Source of the DNA: Candidatus Oleihabitans oleiphilus
GTDB lineage: Bacteria; Atribacterota; Phoenicimicrobiia; Phoenicimicrobiales; Stramentimicrobiaceae
Assembly: GCA_018054125.1 (NCBI GenBank)
Contig: JAGPKD010000002.1
Span: 14,186-61,375 of the forward strand
Direction of reading: 5' to 3'
DNA length: 47,190 bases
The translations under genes were made by a program, and so were the position numbers. Under the pieces are notes generated by a model that saw only the letters and a program-made list of their open reading frames with translations, searched no databases and had not been told where the DNA came from. Position 1 is the stretch's first letter, and the number at the start of each line of letters is the position of its first letter. Below are positions 26,192 through 34,279 of this stretch, in pieces.

Positions 26192-26197
26192 TATAAT
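26192..26197 (+). promoter_or_regulatory. -10 element for the FMN riboswitch-ribU transcript
   Basis: TATAAT, 15 bases before the riboswitch P1 stem. The best-spaced -35 (ATGATA at about 26169) is weak; a TTGACT at 26178 is too close. Transcription would start near 26204. Confidence 0.5.
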
Positions 26198-26212
26198 ATA
26201 AAAAATAGTGAA

Positions 26213-26384
26213 CTTCTTCGGGGCAGGGTGAGGTAATTCTTGGCAATTACCAATTCCCGATCGGTGGTAATTTGTTTTCTGAGATTTAAAGATTAAAGGA
26301 TCAGAAACAAAAAGCCCACGCGTCATTTTGACTGATCCGGTGCAAATCCGGAGCCGACAGTTACAGTCTGGAGGAAAGAAGAAG
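26213..26384 (+). ncRNA. FMN riboswitch (RFN element) with an extra hairpin in P2
   Basis: The conserved core is present in order: CTTCTTCGGGGCAGGGTG, AATTCCCGATCGGTGGTA, AGCCCACGCG, TGATCCGGTGCAAATCCGGA, GCCGACAGTTACAGTCTGGA and the closing AAGAAG. It senses FMN and controls the ribU gene 126 bases downstream. Between GGGTG and AATTCCC, where there are usually only a few bases, there is an additional hairpin (GGTAATT, loop CTTGGC, AATTACC). The remaining core looks intact, so function is expected. Confidence 0.95.
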
Positions 26385-26408
26385 AAAAAAGATTAGCATA
26401 TAAAATAG

Positions 26409-26440
26409 AAGCCCCGAAGAAAATTCGAGGGCTTTTTTAT
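26409..26440 (+). terminator. riboswitch-controlled terminator before ribU
   Basis: AAGCCC and CGAA pair with TTCG and GGGCTT (one bulged A), followed by a run of T. It lies between the FMN aptamer and ribU, so ligand binding would favour termination and low FMN would allow uptake. Confidence 0.85.
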
Positions 26441-26510
26441 TTTTGGGAAATTACTGAATTATAAAATTAAAATTTTAAATTTATATATAAAGAAGAAAGG
26501 GAAAAAATAA

Positions 26511-27056
26511 ATGAGTACCAGACATATTAGTTATTATGCTATTTTTATTGCTTTAGCGGTGATTACCGGTTACCTGATTCATTTCCCAATTTTACCTCAG
26601 GCTCCTTTTTTGTTATATGATCCAGGTCATGTTTTTCTGTTAATTGCCGCCTTTAAATTTGGACCACGAGCTGGTATGACTATGACCCTGGTTTATGCCA
26701 TTATTTTTGCCCTGATTACCGGTCAGGGAGGGCCTTACGGGGCATTTATGAATTTTCTTTCTACCAGTGCTTTTGTGTTGGTCTCTTCCTGGATTTATTT
26801 AAAAAAACATGACCGAAATGGGGCTATAATTGGTTTAATTTTAGGTACCTTAGCCATGACCGCCATTATGATTCCCGCTAATTTAATAATTACTCCCTTA
26901 TACCTCGGGGTAGAAAGACCAATAGTATTAAAATTGCTTGTGCCAGCCATTATTCCCTTTAATTTCTTAAAAGGGCTTATCAGTAGTGTCCTAACCTTGC
27001 TAGTCTATAAAAAAATTTCTCTCTTTTTAGATAAACAGGACCTGGTAATGATATAG
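26511..27056 (+). CDS. ribU: RibU, riboflavin-specific ECF transporter S component
   Basis: A 181-residue integral membrane protein with five to six TM segments and the S-component pattern: ISYYAIFIALAVITGYLIHF, the LLYDPGHVFLLIAAFKFGP segment with riboflavin-binding features, GGPYGAFMNFLSTSAFV, and KLLVPAIIPFNFLKGLISS. It works with a shared EcfA/A'/T energising module, absent from this window. Regulation by the upstream FMN riboswitch confirms riboflavin as substrate. AAGAAAGGG precedes the ATG. Confidence 0.94.
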   Translation: MSTRHISYYAIFIALAVITGYLIHFPILPQAPFLLYDPGHVFLLIAAFKFGPRAGMTMTLVYAIIFALITGQGGPYGAFMNFLSTSAFVLVSSWIYLKKHDRNGAIIGLILGTLAMTAIMIPANLIITPLYLGVERPIVLKLLVPAIIPFNFLKGLISSVLTLLVYKKISLFLDKQDLVMI

Positions 27057-27111
27057 AATGATTTGATAACTTTTATATAGTATTTAGGTGGTGGTTAATT
27101 TGAGTATAAAT

Positions 27112-27505
27112 ATTTAGTATCGAAATTTTTTAGGGATTTCGATCCTAAATGATTTCTTTTTTAAATAATGATATAATAAAAAAAGATTTCCAGGAAAGAT
27201 TCCACTTGAATATCGGAATTGCCAGGCAATTTCGATATTCTTAAATATACCAAGATTAGATATCAAAAATAAGATATTAAAGAGAATAATGTATATTAAA
27301 TATTGACTTTTATTTAGTATTTTTTCAGGGGTTGTCAAGGGGAAGGATTCCCCTTGAATATCTTGCTGATAAAACAAGATAGCACATTTCTTGAAAAGGA
27401 ATTTCTCTTTATTTTTTAACTAATATTTAGACTATATACGTCATATATTATTATATTATACGGTATACTTATTTCATTTGAGGGTTTCAGGGGAAACCTC
27501 CCTGA
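27112..27505. repeat. repeat cluster between ribU and the UPF0182 gene
   Basis: The 480-bp gap (27057-27536) holds hairpin A at 27112-27150, the 33-base hairpin at 27208-27240 (compensated partner of 15047-15079), hairpin B at 27336-27356, a partial 200-bp element, and a final hairpin B at 27488-27503 that ends just before the UPF0182 ribosome binding site. No gene is evident. Confidence 0.8.
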
Positions 27506-27536
27506 TTGTCTCAATGAAAAAAAGGAGGAAGAGTAA

Positions 27537-30311
27537 TTGGAAGATAAATCAAAGGATTCTAAGAAGAGAAAAATCATAGCTGGCTTGATTATTCTTATCA
27601 TTCTAGTAATAGTTTTTATTGGCCGATTTTACATACCACTGATCTGGTTAACCTCAGTAAATTATGTCTCAGTATTTTGGAGAATATTGCTTAGCCAGTT
27701 CTGGGTTGGTCTTTTCTTTGCCCTGCTGTTTTTTATCCTCAGTTTTATCAATTTTAATTATGCTCGTCGCTATGCGCCGGCTATTGAGGTAGAATTGACT
27801 GAGCAGGATGCAGATAGACCTGAAATGCAACTATACAAAAGCCTACAAAGATTTCCCATCAGTAAAAGATTTGTGTTAGGTTTTTCAGTAATTATTTCCA
27901 TCTTAATGGGTATTTCTGAGTCAGTAAATTGGGAAAAGATATTGATGTATTTTAATCAAGTATCTGTAGGTATGAATGATCCTATTTTTGGGAAAGATAT
28001 CGGTTTTTACTTATTCAGCCTTCCTTTTCTGGAATATTTTAGAAATTGGTTAGGCTTTGCTATTGGTCTTATCCTGGTAATTGTTTTTTTAGTTTATTTA
28101 GCGAAGAGAGCCATTCGATTTGAGTTTAATAAAATAATTATCGATCCACCAGTAAAATTCCACCTCTCTTTATTGTTAGGGGCTTATTTACTTTTACAGG
28201 CTGCTGCCTTTTGGATTAATAGTCGTAAAATACTCTATTCCACCCAAGGTGTAGTTTATGGAGCAGGTTATACCGATATTCAGGTCAATTTATTGGCTTT
28301 GCGAATTTCCATGATACTATGTGTTATTGCTGCTCTGGTAATCTTTGTGACTTCGCGACAGGAAAATATACGTTTAACAATAATCAGTATTGTTTCTGTG
28401 ATAGCTGTCTATCTAATTCTGGCCGGATTTTTACCAGGAATTATCCAGAGAGTGGTGGTATCACCCAATGAATTAGCCAAAGAAAGGCCTTATCTTTCAA
28501 ATGAGATTGAATTCACCAGAACAGCATATGGTTTAGATAAAATAGCAGAAAAGGATTTTCCTTTTAAAGAGCAGATAACTTATGAAGAAATATTAAAAAA
28601 TCCCGAAACAATCAGTAATATTCGTTTATGGGACTGGCGTCCCTTGACACAGACCTTCAACCAGATTCAAGCTATTCGTTTGTATTATGAATTTGTAGGG
28701 ATAGATGTTGATCGTTATTATCTAAATGGAGATTATCAACAGGTTATGGTTGCCGCCCGAGAATTGAACAGTAAAAAATTAGCTCGTGAGGCGCAAACCT
28801 GGGTAAATGAACGTCTTACCTTCACCCATGGATATGGTGTGGTCATGAGCCCGGTAAACAGAGTGGAGCCAGATGGATTACCCCACCTGGTCATTAAGGA
28901 TATTCCTCCAATTTCAACAGTCGATTTAAAAATTACTAGACCGGAGATTTATTTTGGTGAAAAAACAGAACAATATGTCATTGTAAATACGGAAAACCGG
29001 GAATTCGATTATCCTCTTGGTGATGAAAACGTATATACTCACTATGAAGGCACCGGTGGAGTGCCCATTTCTTCTTTCGGGCGTCGATTGTTATTGGCTA
29101 TCCAGTTTAGAGATGTCAATATATTGCTAACCGGGAGCTTTACTGAGGATAGCCGTATCATGTTATATCGTAATGTCATTGACCGGGCCAGGAGGATTGC
29201 TCCATTTTTAATTTATGACCATGATCCTTACATAACTATCTCAGATGAGGGGAAACTATACTGGATTCTGGATGCCTATACTATCTCAAACCGGTTTCCC
29301 TATTCCAGGCCTTATAGTAAATCGTTTAATTATATTCGCAATTCGGTGAAGGTAATTATTGATGCCTATAATGGTAATGTTGATTTTTATATTGTGGAGC
29401 CCGAAGATCCAGTTATTCGTGTTTATCAGAATATCTTCCCTGGCTTATTTAAGACTATTGAAGATATGCCTGAAGATTTGCACAGACATATTCGCTATCC
29501 TATTGACCTTTTTAAGATACAAGCTGAAATGTATTCCACCTACCATATGCAAAGCCCGGATGTTTTTTATAATAAAGAAGATTACTGGAATATTCCCAAT
29601 GAAATTTATGCTGCAGAAGAGATTAAATTAGAGCCTTATTATATCATTGCCAAATTACCTGGTTTTGAGAAAGAAGAGTTTATTTTAATTACCCCTTTTA
29701 CTCCCACTAATAAGGACAATATGATTTCCTGGCTGTCCGTTCGTAATGATGGAGAGGAATATGGAAAGATGATGGTCTATAAATTCCCCAAGGATAGACT
29801 GGTCTATGGTCCTATGCAAATTGAAGCCTTAATTGACCAGGATTCTGAAATCTCTCAGCAGATAACTTTATGGAGTCAGAGTGGCTCCACAGTTATTAGA
29901 GGTAATTTATTGGCTATTCCTATTGAAGACTCAATTCTCTATGTCGAACCCTTGTATCTCAGAGCTGAAAAAGGAGAGATACCACAACTTAGAAGGGTTA
30001 TTGTATCTGATGGTTCAGAAGTAGTCATGGCTGAGGATTTAGAAACTTCTCTCAGAAAACTTTTTGGTAGAACTGTGGAGGAAGAGAGAAAGGTTGTTTT
30101 AGAAGAAGGAGTTACTGTTAAGAATCTAATTGAAAATGCTTTACAGTTTTATCGGGAAGCCCAAGATGCTATTCGGGAAGGTGATTGGGCTAAATATGGA
30201 AATTGTCTAAATCAGCTGGAGAATACCTTGAAATCATTACAGGGCTTGATTCAACAGGATGAATTACCGGAATTACCGGAGAGTATTGAGGAAGAGATCG
30301 AGCAAGAATGA
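27537..30311 (+). CDS. UPF0182 family large membrane protein
   Basis: A 924-residue protein. Seven TM segments occupy about the first 300 residues (around 13-35, 48-72, 108-126, 163-190, 208-226, 250-272, 278-300). A long soluble domain follows, beginning QRVVVSPNELAKERPYL with conserved-looking NIRLWDWRPL, YYEFVGIDVDRY and GYGVVMSPVN. The last 60 residues are acidic and helical. The family is widespread but of unknown function; the soluble part is expected outside the membrane. The start is TTG at 27537 with AGGAGG 8 bases upstream. It stands alone between repeats and its own terminator. Confidence 0.9.
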   Translation: MEDKSKDSKKRKIIAGLIILIILVIVFIGRFYIPLIWLTSVNYVSVFWRILLSQFWVGLFFALLFFILSFINFNYARRYAPAIEVELTEQDADRPEMQLYKSLQRFPISKRFVLGFSVIISILMGISESVNWEKILMYFNQVSVGMNDPIFGKDIGFYLFSLPFLEYFRNWLGFAIGLILVIVFLVYLAKRAIRFEFNKIIIDPPVKFHLSLLLGAYLLLQAAAFWINSRKILYSTQGVVYGAGYTDIQVNLLALRISMILCVIAALVIFVTSRQENIRLTIISIVSVIAVYLILAGFLPGIIQRVVVSPNELAKERPYLSNEIEFTRTAYGLDKIAEKDFPFKEQITYEEILKNPETISNIRLWDWRPLTQTFNQIQAIRLYYEFVGIDVDRYYLNGDYQQVMVAARELNSKKLAREAQTWVNERLTFTHGYGVVMSPVNRVEPDGLPHLVIKDIPPISTVDLKITRPEIYFGEKTEQYVIVNTENREFDYPLGDENVYTHYEGTGGVPISSFGRRLLLAIQFRDVNILLTGSFTEDSRIMLYRNVIDRARRIAPFLIYDHDPYITISDEGKLYWILDAYTISNRFPYSRPYSKSFNYIRNSVKVIIDAYNGNVDFYIVEPEDPVIRVYQNIFPGLFKTIEDMPEDLHRHIRYPIDLFKIQAEMYSTYHMQSPDVFYNKEDYWNIPNEIYAAEEIKLEPYYIIAKLPGFEKEEFILITPFTPTNKDNMISWLSVRNDGEEYGKMMVYKFPKDRLVYGPMQIEALIDQDSEISQQITLWSQSGSTVIRGNLLAIPIEDSILYVEPLYLRAEKGEIPQLRRVIVSDGSEVVMAEDLETSLRKLFGRTVEEERKVVLEEGVTVKNLIENALQFYREAQDAIREGDWAKYGNCLNQLENTLKSLQGLIQQDELPELPESIEEEIEQE

Positions 30312-30368
30312 TTTCTGATTAACTTTAAAAGGATTAAGGTAAAATTAAGATAAAGTAAAACAATAATG

Positions 30369-30420
30369 CAAGAGTTAGATAATAAGTGTTGAAAAGATTT
30401 ATCTAACTCTTGTTTTTCTT
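30369..30420 (+). terminator. terminator after the UPF0182 gene
   Basis: A 14-bp perfect stem (CAAGAGTTAGATAA with TTATCTAACTCTTG) followed by TTTTTCTTTT. It ends at the convergent phosphodiesterase gene. Confidence 0.88.
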
Positions 30421-30906
30421 TTATAGATCAATGAAACGCACCTGTAAATCAGGCAGTTTAAGAAGGGCAATTGTGCTTTTCTCAGTTAGCCATCCGCCAC
30501 ATTCCCCGGGATTTAATACAGTAGTTCTGCCTTCAGTATAATAGTCTATCTTATGGGTATGTCCATAGATAATAAGGTCATACTGCTGGCTCTTGGCTAA
30601 ATCGGCAATAACCTCGTTCTTATGAAACATGATGATTTTTTTACCATCAAGGTCTGTTTTGTAAGGCTCTGGATAGATTGGTCCAATTTGTTGAAATCGA
30701 TTAATCAATAAAGGTTTATCACCATCATTATTACCAAATACGCCAGTAAAAGGGCACTCAATATTCTTTAGTTCCCTTACCGTAAAAGGTGAAACAAAGT
30801 CTCCGGCATGAAGCAGTAAATCAATTTTTTCTTTATTAAAAATTTCCACTGCTTTTTTAATATTAGTAAGATTATCATGAGTATCAGCCATAATCCCAAT
30901 TTTCAT
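30421..30906 (-). CDS. YfcE/MJ0936-type metallophosphoesterase
   Basis: A 161-residue calcineurin-like phosphodiesterase. All metal-ligand motifs are present: MADTHDN (D-x-H, about residue 7-11), HAGDF, GVFGNNDGD, HKNEV and YGHTHK. Small enzymes of this group hydrolyse phosphodiesters with Mn or Ni; the natural substrate is generally unknown. The ATG is at 30906. It is a single gene between the terminator at 30369-30420 and a large repeat region. Confidence 0.9.
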   Translation of the reverse strand: MKIGIMADTHDNLTNIKKAVEIFNKEKIDLLLHAGDFVSPFTVRELKNIECPFTGVFGNNDGDKPLLINRFQQIGPIYPEPYKTDLDGKKIIMFHKNEVIADLAKSQQYDLIIYGHTHKIDYYTEGRTTVLNPGECGGWLTEKSTIALLKLPDLQVRFIDL

Positions 30907-30981
30907 GTTATTAACCCCCCTAAAATTATTATAACTATAAAAAAAATATTTTTTTCTAATTTTCCTTTAATTCAAGATAAT

Positions 30982-31002
30982 CAAGGGGAATGCTTCCCCT
31001 TG
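30982..31002. repeat. hairpin B
   Basis: CAAGGGGAA pairs with TTCCCCTTG around TGC, preceded by TTCAAGATAAT. It abuts the inverted composite repeat. Confidence 0.85.
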
Positions 31003-31015
31003 ACCACCCTTAAAT

Positions 31016-31413
31016 AACTTCCGACTAGCAACTGTATTTAAACGATATACGTTATACGTAATACGGTATACCATTTTGTCATTGCGAGGAGCAAAGCGAC
31101 GAAGCAATCTCATCCACTTATACCCGCATCTTTGGTCTGAAAACAGTTAACTACAAACTGATAACTATTTATCACCCTCACCTTACCTCTCCCTTCTAAG
31201 GGAGAGGATTAGAGAGATGGTGTAACAAGATATTCAGGGGGCTTCGCCCCCTGAAACCCCTCAATCGTTAATCTAGTATTTAGTATTTAATTTAAATGTT
31301 AGTTAAAAAATAAATAAAAATTCCTTTTCCAGAAATGCATATCGTGTCTTGCTAAATTTTTTATAACAAATCAATTCTATATTTAGGTATCGGAATTATT
31401 GAAATTCCGATAC
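31016..31413 (-). repeat. 390-bp composite repeat, minus-orientation copy
   Basis: Reverse complement of 10861-11250 in full order: AACTTCCGACTAGCAACTG, CATTTTGTCATTGCGAGGAG, TATCACCCTCACCTTACC, CTCTCCCTTCTAAGGGAGAG, GAGATGGTGTAACAAGATA, hairpin B at 31235-31253 (CAGGGGGC/GCCCCCTG), the AT-rich 200-bp element, and hairpin A at its right end. The remaining 220 bases to proS hold nothing I recognise. Confidence 0.9.
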
Positions 31414-31631
31414 TATAAAATATCATTGAATAATGCTGAATCATATTAGCATGAATTTTTCTTAGCCTCTTTTTTCAATTAGCACTGCTTTTTGATTTTT
31501 GAGGATTTTATATAACAACATTCAGTGATTATACATTTATTATAGCTAATTTTTAGACAATTGTATTAAAATATGATAAAATTTTGGCAATCACAATTCC
31601 TTTTTGTATTTTATAATTAAGGAGAACAATA

Positions 31632-33074
31632 ATGAATGAGACAGAATTTGTAAAAGAAATAGCATCTAAGGAAGAAGCTTTTTCTCAATGGTACATTGAT
31701 GTGGTTAAGAAAGCAGATTTAGCAGATTACACTGTAGTAAAGGGATGTATGGTTATCAAACCCTATGGATATGCTTTGTGGGAAAATATGCAGCACTGTT
31801 TGGATCAAAGAATCAAAGCCACTGGTCATAAAAATGCTTATTTCCCCATCTTTATCCCGGAGAGCTTATTAAAGAAGGAAGCTGAACATGTAGCAGGATT
31901 TGCACCAGAGGTAGCCTGGGTTACTCAGGGGGGAAATCAAAAATTAGAAGAACGATTGGCAGTAAGACCCACTTCTGAAGCCATTATTGGTAGTCTCTAT
32001 TCTAAATGGATTCACTCCTGGCGGGATCTACCAATTTTAATCAATCAGTGGGCTAATATTGTGAGATGGGAAAAGGTAACCCGTCCTTTTTTAAGAACTA
32101 CGGAATTTTTATGGCAGGAAGGTCATACTGCTCACCAAACTCAGGAAGAAGCTGAAGAAGAAACTTTAAAAATATTAGCTATCTATAAAGATTATATAGA
32201 AAGGGATTTGGCTATCCCGGTAATAATTGGGAAAAAGAGTAATACTGAAAAATTTGCCGGTGCTATGCATACCTATACCTTAGAGGCTTTGATGGGTGAT
32301 GGTAAAATTTTACAGACTGGAACCTCTCACAATTTAGGACAAAACTTTGCCAAGGCATTTGATATTCGTTTTTTGGATGAAAATCAAGAAGAGCAGTTTG
32401 CCTGGACTACTTCCTGGGGGACTTCCACCAGATTGGTGGGGGGAATAATTATGGTTCATGGTGATGAACGTGGTTTAAAATTGCCTCCTAAAGTTGCCCC
32501 TCTACATATTGTTATTGTCCCTATTTTTTTTGATCAATCTAAACAGGAAGTCTTAAACAAGGCTCAGCAATATAAGATATTACTATCCGAAAAATTTAAT
32601 GTTGAGCTGGATGATCGTGATAACTATACACCAGGATGGAAGTTTAATGAATGGGAGATGAAAGGAGTTCCGGTTCGCTTGGAAATAGGACCTCGTGACC
32701 TTGCTCATAATCAAGTTATTGCCGTAAGAAGAGATAAAGGAAATAAGGTTATTATCCCTGAAAATGAACTGGTTTCCACTATGGAGAGGTGGATGACCGA
32801 AATTCAAAATAATCTATATATGCAGGCTAAATCACGTTTAGAAGAAAACATTAGATTCTGTGAAAACTATGATCAGTTTAAAGAAATAATGGCAGAGAAG
32901 CGTGGTTTTATAAAAGCCTACTGGTGTGGTAATGAAAAATGTGAGGAAGAGATTAAAAGAGATACCAAAGCAACTATTCGCTGTATACCGTTGGATGAGA
33001 ATAGAGAAAAAGGAAAGTGTATTTTTTGTGGTGCAGAATCCTCATCCCTAGTTTATTTTGGTAGGGCTTATTAA
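31632..33074 (+). CDS. proS: Prolyl-tRNA synthetase, archaeal/eukaryotic type
   Basis: A 480-residue class II aminoacyl-tRNA synthetase that charges tRNA-Pro. It belongs to the type without the editing insertion domain and with a C-terminal zinc-binding extension. Motif 2 region: LAVRPTSEAIIGSLYSKW and VTRPFLRTTEFLWQEGHTAH. Motif 3: LVGGIIMVHGDERGL. The anticodon-binding domain begins about residue 285. The C-terminus has YWCGNEKCEEEI and KCIFCGAESSS, supplying the zinc cysteines, and ends in the conserved FGRAY. AAGGAG precedes the ATG. The small EF-Tu-like gene follows after 30 bp. Confidence 0.97.
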   Translation: MNETEFVKEIASKEEAFSQWYIDVVKKADLADYTVVKGCMVIKPYGYALWENMQHCLDQRIKATGHKNAYFPIFIPESLLKKEAEHVAGFAPEVAWVTQGGNQKLEERLAVRPTSEAIIGSLYSKWIHSWRDLPILINQWANIVRWEKVTRPFLRTTEFLWQEGHTAHQTQEEAEEETLKILAIYKDYIERDLAIPVIIGKKSNTEKFAGAMHTYTLEALMGDGKILQTGTSHNLGQNFAKAFDIRFLDENQEEQFAWTTSWGTSTRLVGGIIMVHGDERGLKLPPKVAPLHIVIVPIFFDQSKQEVLNKAQQYKILLSEKFNVELDDRDNYTPGWKFNEWEMKGVPVRLEIGPRDLAHNQVIAVRRDKGNKVIIPENELVSTMERWMTEIQNNLYMQAKSRLEENIRFCENYDQFKEIMAEKRGFIKAYWCGNEKCEEEIKRDTKATIRCIPLDENREKGKCIFCGAESSSLVYFGRAY

Positions 33075-33104
33075 AATTAAAATAAAGAAAGGAGGATTTT
33101 AGAG

Positions 33105-33362
33105 ATGGAGAAGGTATTAATCGGTCGGGTCATTGATTATTTTGCCAGAATTGAAGTAGCAGCTATCGGTATTGATTCAGGAGAACTTAAGGTAGGGGAT
33201 AAACTTTATTTTAGTGGTCATACTACTGATTTTGAGCAGGAGATAGAATCAATGCAAATTGACAAAAGGCAGGTAAATTTAGCCAAGACTGGGGATTCGG
33301 TTGGGATTAAAGTGAAAGAAAGAGTTAGAGATGGGGATCAAGTATACAAGGTAATTGATTAA
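33105..33362 (+). CDS. EF-Tu domain 2-like small protein
   Basis: An 85-residue protein resembling the beta-barrel domain II of translation GTPases, without a G domain: IGRVIDYFARIEVAAIGI, LKVGDKLYFSG, EIESMQIDKRQV, AKTGDSVGIKV. Such stand-alone barrels are annotated as translation elongation factor-like proteins; their job is unknown. AAAGGAGG lies 9 bases before the ATG. It is probably cotranscribed with proS and ends facing slipin. Confidence 0.85.
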   Translation: MEKVLIGRVIDYFARIEVAAIGIDSGELKVGDKLYFSGHTTDFEQEIESMQIDKRQVNLAKTGDSVGIKVKERVRDGDQVYKVID

Positions 33363-33444
33363 TATAATAAACAATTAATTGATTTATTAGAGAACTTATT
33401 CAGTTCTATTATCTCTTGTGAAAAATTACAAATAGTAAGGATTT

Positions 33445-33466
33445 TCAGGGGAGTTACCTCCCCTGA
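33445..33466. terminator. hairpin B used as convergent terminator
   Basis: TCAGGGGAG pairs with CTCCCCTGA around TTAC, between the convergent EF-like and slipin genes. A T-rich tail (TTATTTTTG) follows on the plus strand. This is the rightmost hairpin B in the window. Confidence 0.65.
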
Positions 33467-33471
33467 TTAGG

Positions 33472-34278
33472 TTATTTTTGGGGCTTCTCTTCAGGCTTGG
33501 AACTGTACTCTTTCTGTTTTTCATAAAAATCTAAAAGGGGTTTAACAAATTCCATAGGGAAGGGGAAGATGGTAGTGGTATTTTTATCAGCAGCGATAGT
33601 ACTCAGAGTTTGTAAGTACCGTAATTGTAAGGATAATGGTTGAGTACTCATTTTTTCGGCAGCCTGCACCAGTTTTTCTGCCGCTTGGAATTCCCCTTCA
33701 GCATGTATCACTTTTGCCCTTCTTTCTCTTTCTGCTTCCGCCTGCTTAGCCATTGCCCGCCTCATATTTTCAGGTAATTCTACTTCTTTTGTTTCTACAG
33801 CAGTAACTTTAATTCCCCAGGGGTCGGTCTGTTCATCCACAATTTGTTGCAAGGTTTGGTTTATTTTTTCTCTTTGGGATAAAAAGGTATCCAGGTCTCT
33901 TTCTCCCAAGACACTTCTGAGAGTAGTTTGGGCTATCTGAGAGGTAGCAGAGATATAGTTTTCCACTGAAATAACTGCTTTAACCGGGTCAATTACCCGA
34001 AAATAGATGACAGCATTAACTTTAATGGGGACTGTATCTCTGGTTATGACTTCCTGAGCTGGCACATCTAAATTAATAGTTCTCAGGCTTACTTTTACCA
34101 TTTGATCCACAATTGGTATAATTACAATGAGACCGGGTCCCTTAGCCCCAACTACTCTTCCCAAGCGGAAGATAACACCCCTTTCATATTCTCTAACGAT
34201 TCTTATGGCTTGCGATAGGATTATCAATATTATGATAATCATACCAATATAGAGACTCGTTGAGCTAATAAGATTCAT
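33472..34278 (-). CDS. Slipin / stomatin-like SPFH protein
   Basis: A 268-residue membrane-anchored SPFH (band 7) protein. One N-terminal TM segment (about residues 7-25) is followed by [21 protein letters not shown], the core domain with [33 protein letters not shown] and [18 protein letters not shown], and a helical coiled-coil part. Members form ring-like scaffolds in the membrane. The frame extends to 34326, but the ATG at 34278 has a strong AAGGAGGAG and is used here. It starts 1 bp after the stop of the protease gene, the classic NfeD-slipin operon. Confidence 0.93.
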   Translation of the reverse strand: MNLISSTSLYIGMIIIILIILSQAIRIVREYERGVIFRLGRVVGAKGPGLIVIIPIVDQMVKVSLRTINLDVPAQEVITRDTVPIKVNAVIYFRVIDPVKAVISVENYISATSQIAQTTLRSVLGERDLDTFLSQREKINQTLQQIVDEQTDPWGIKVTAVETKEVELPENMRRAMAKQAEAERERRAKVIHAEGEFQAAEKLVQAAEKMSTQPLSLQLRYLQTLSTIAADKNTTTIFPFPMEFVKPLLDFYEKQKEYSSKPEEKPQK

Positions 34279-34279
34279 T

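Noticed and set aside
26072-26326. 84-residue minus-strand ORF
   Set aside because: It is antisense to the FMN riboswitch, whose conserved core explains the sequence.
27537-30311. UPF0182 gene as a fusion protein
   Set aside because: The seven-TM plus large soluble domain layout and about 900-residue length are normal for the family.
31414-31631. T-box riboswitch before proS
   Set aside because: I could not find the conserved T-box sequence or a specifier hairpin with terminator in the 220-base leader.
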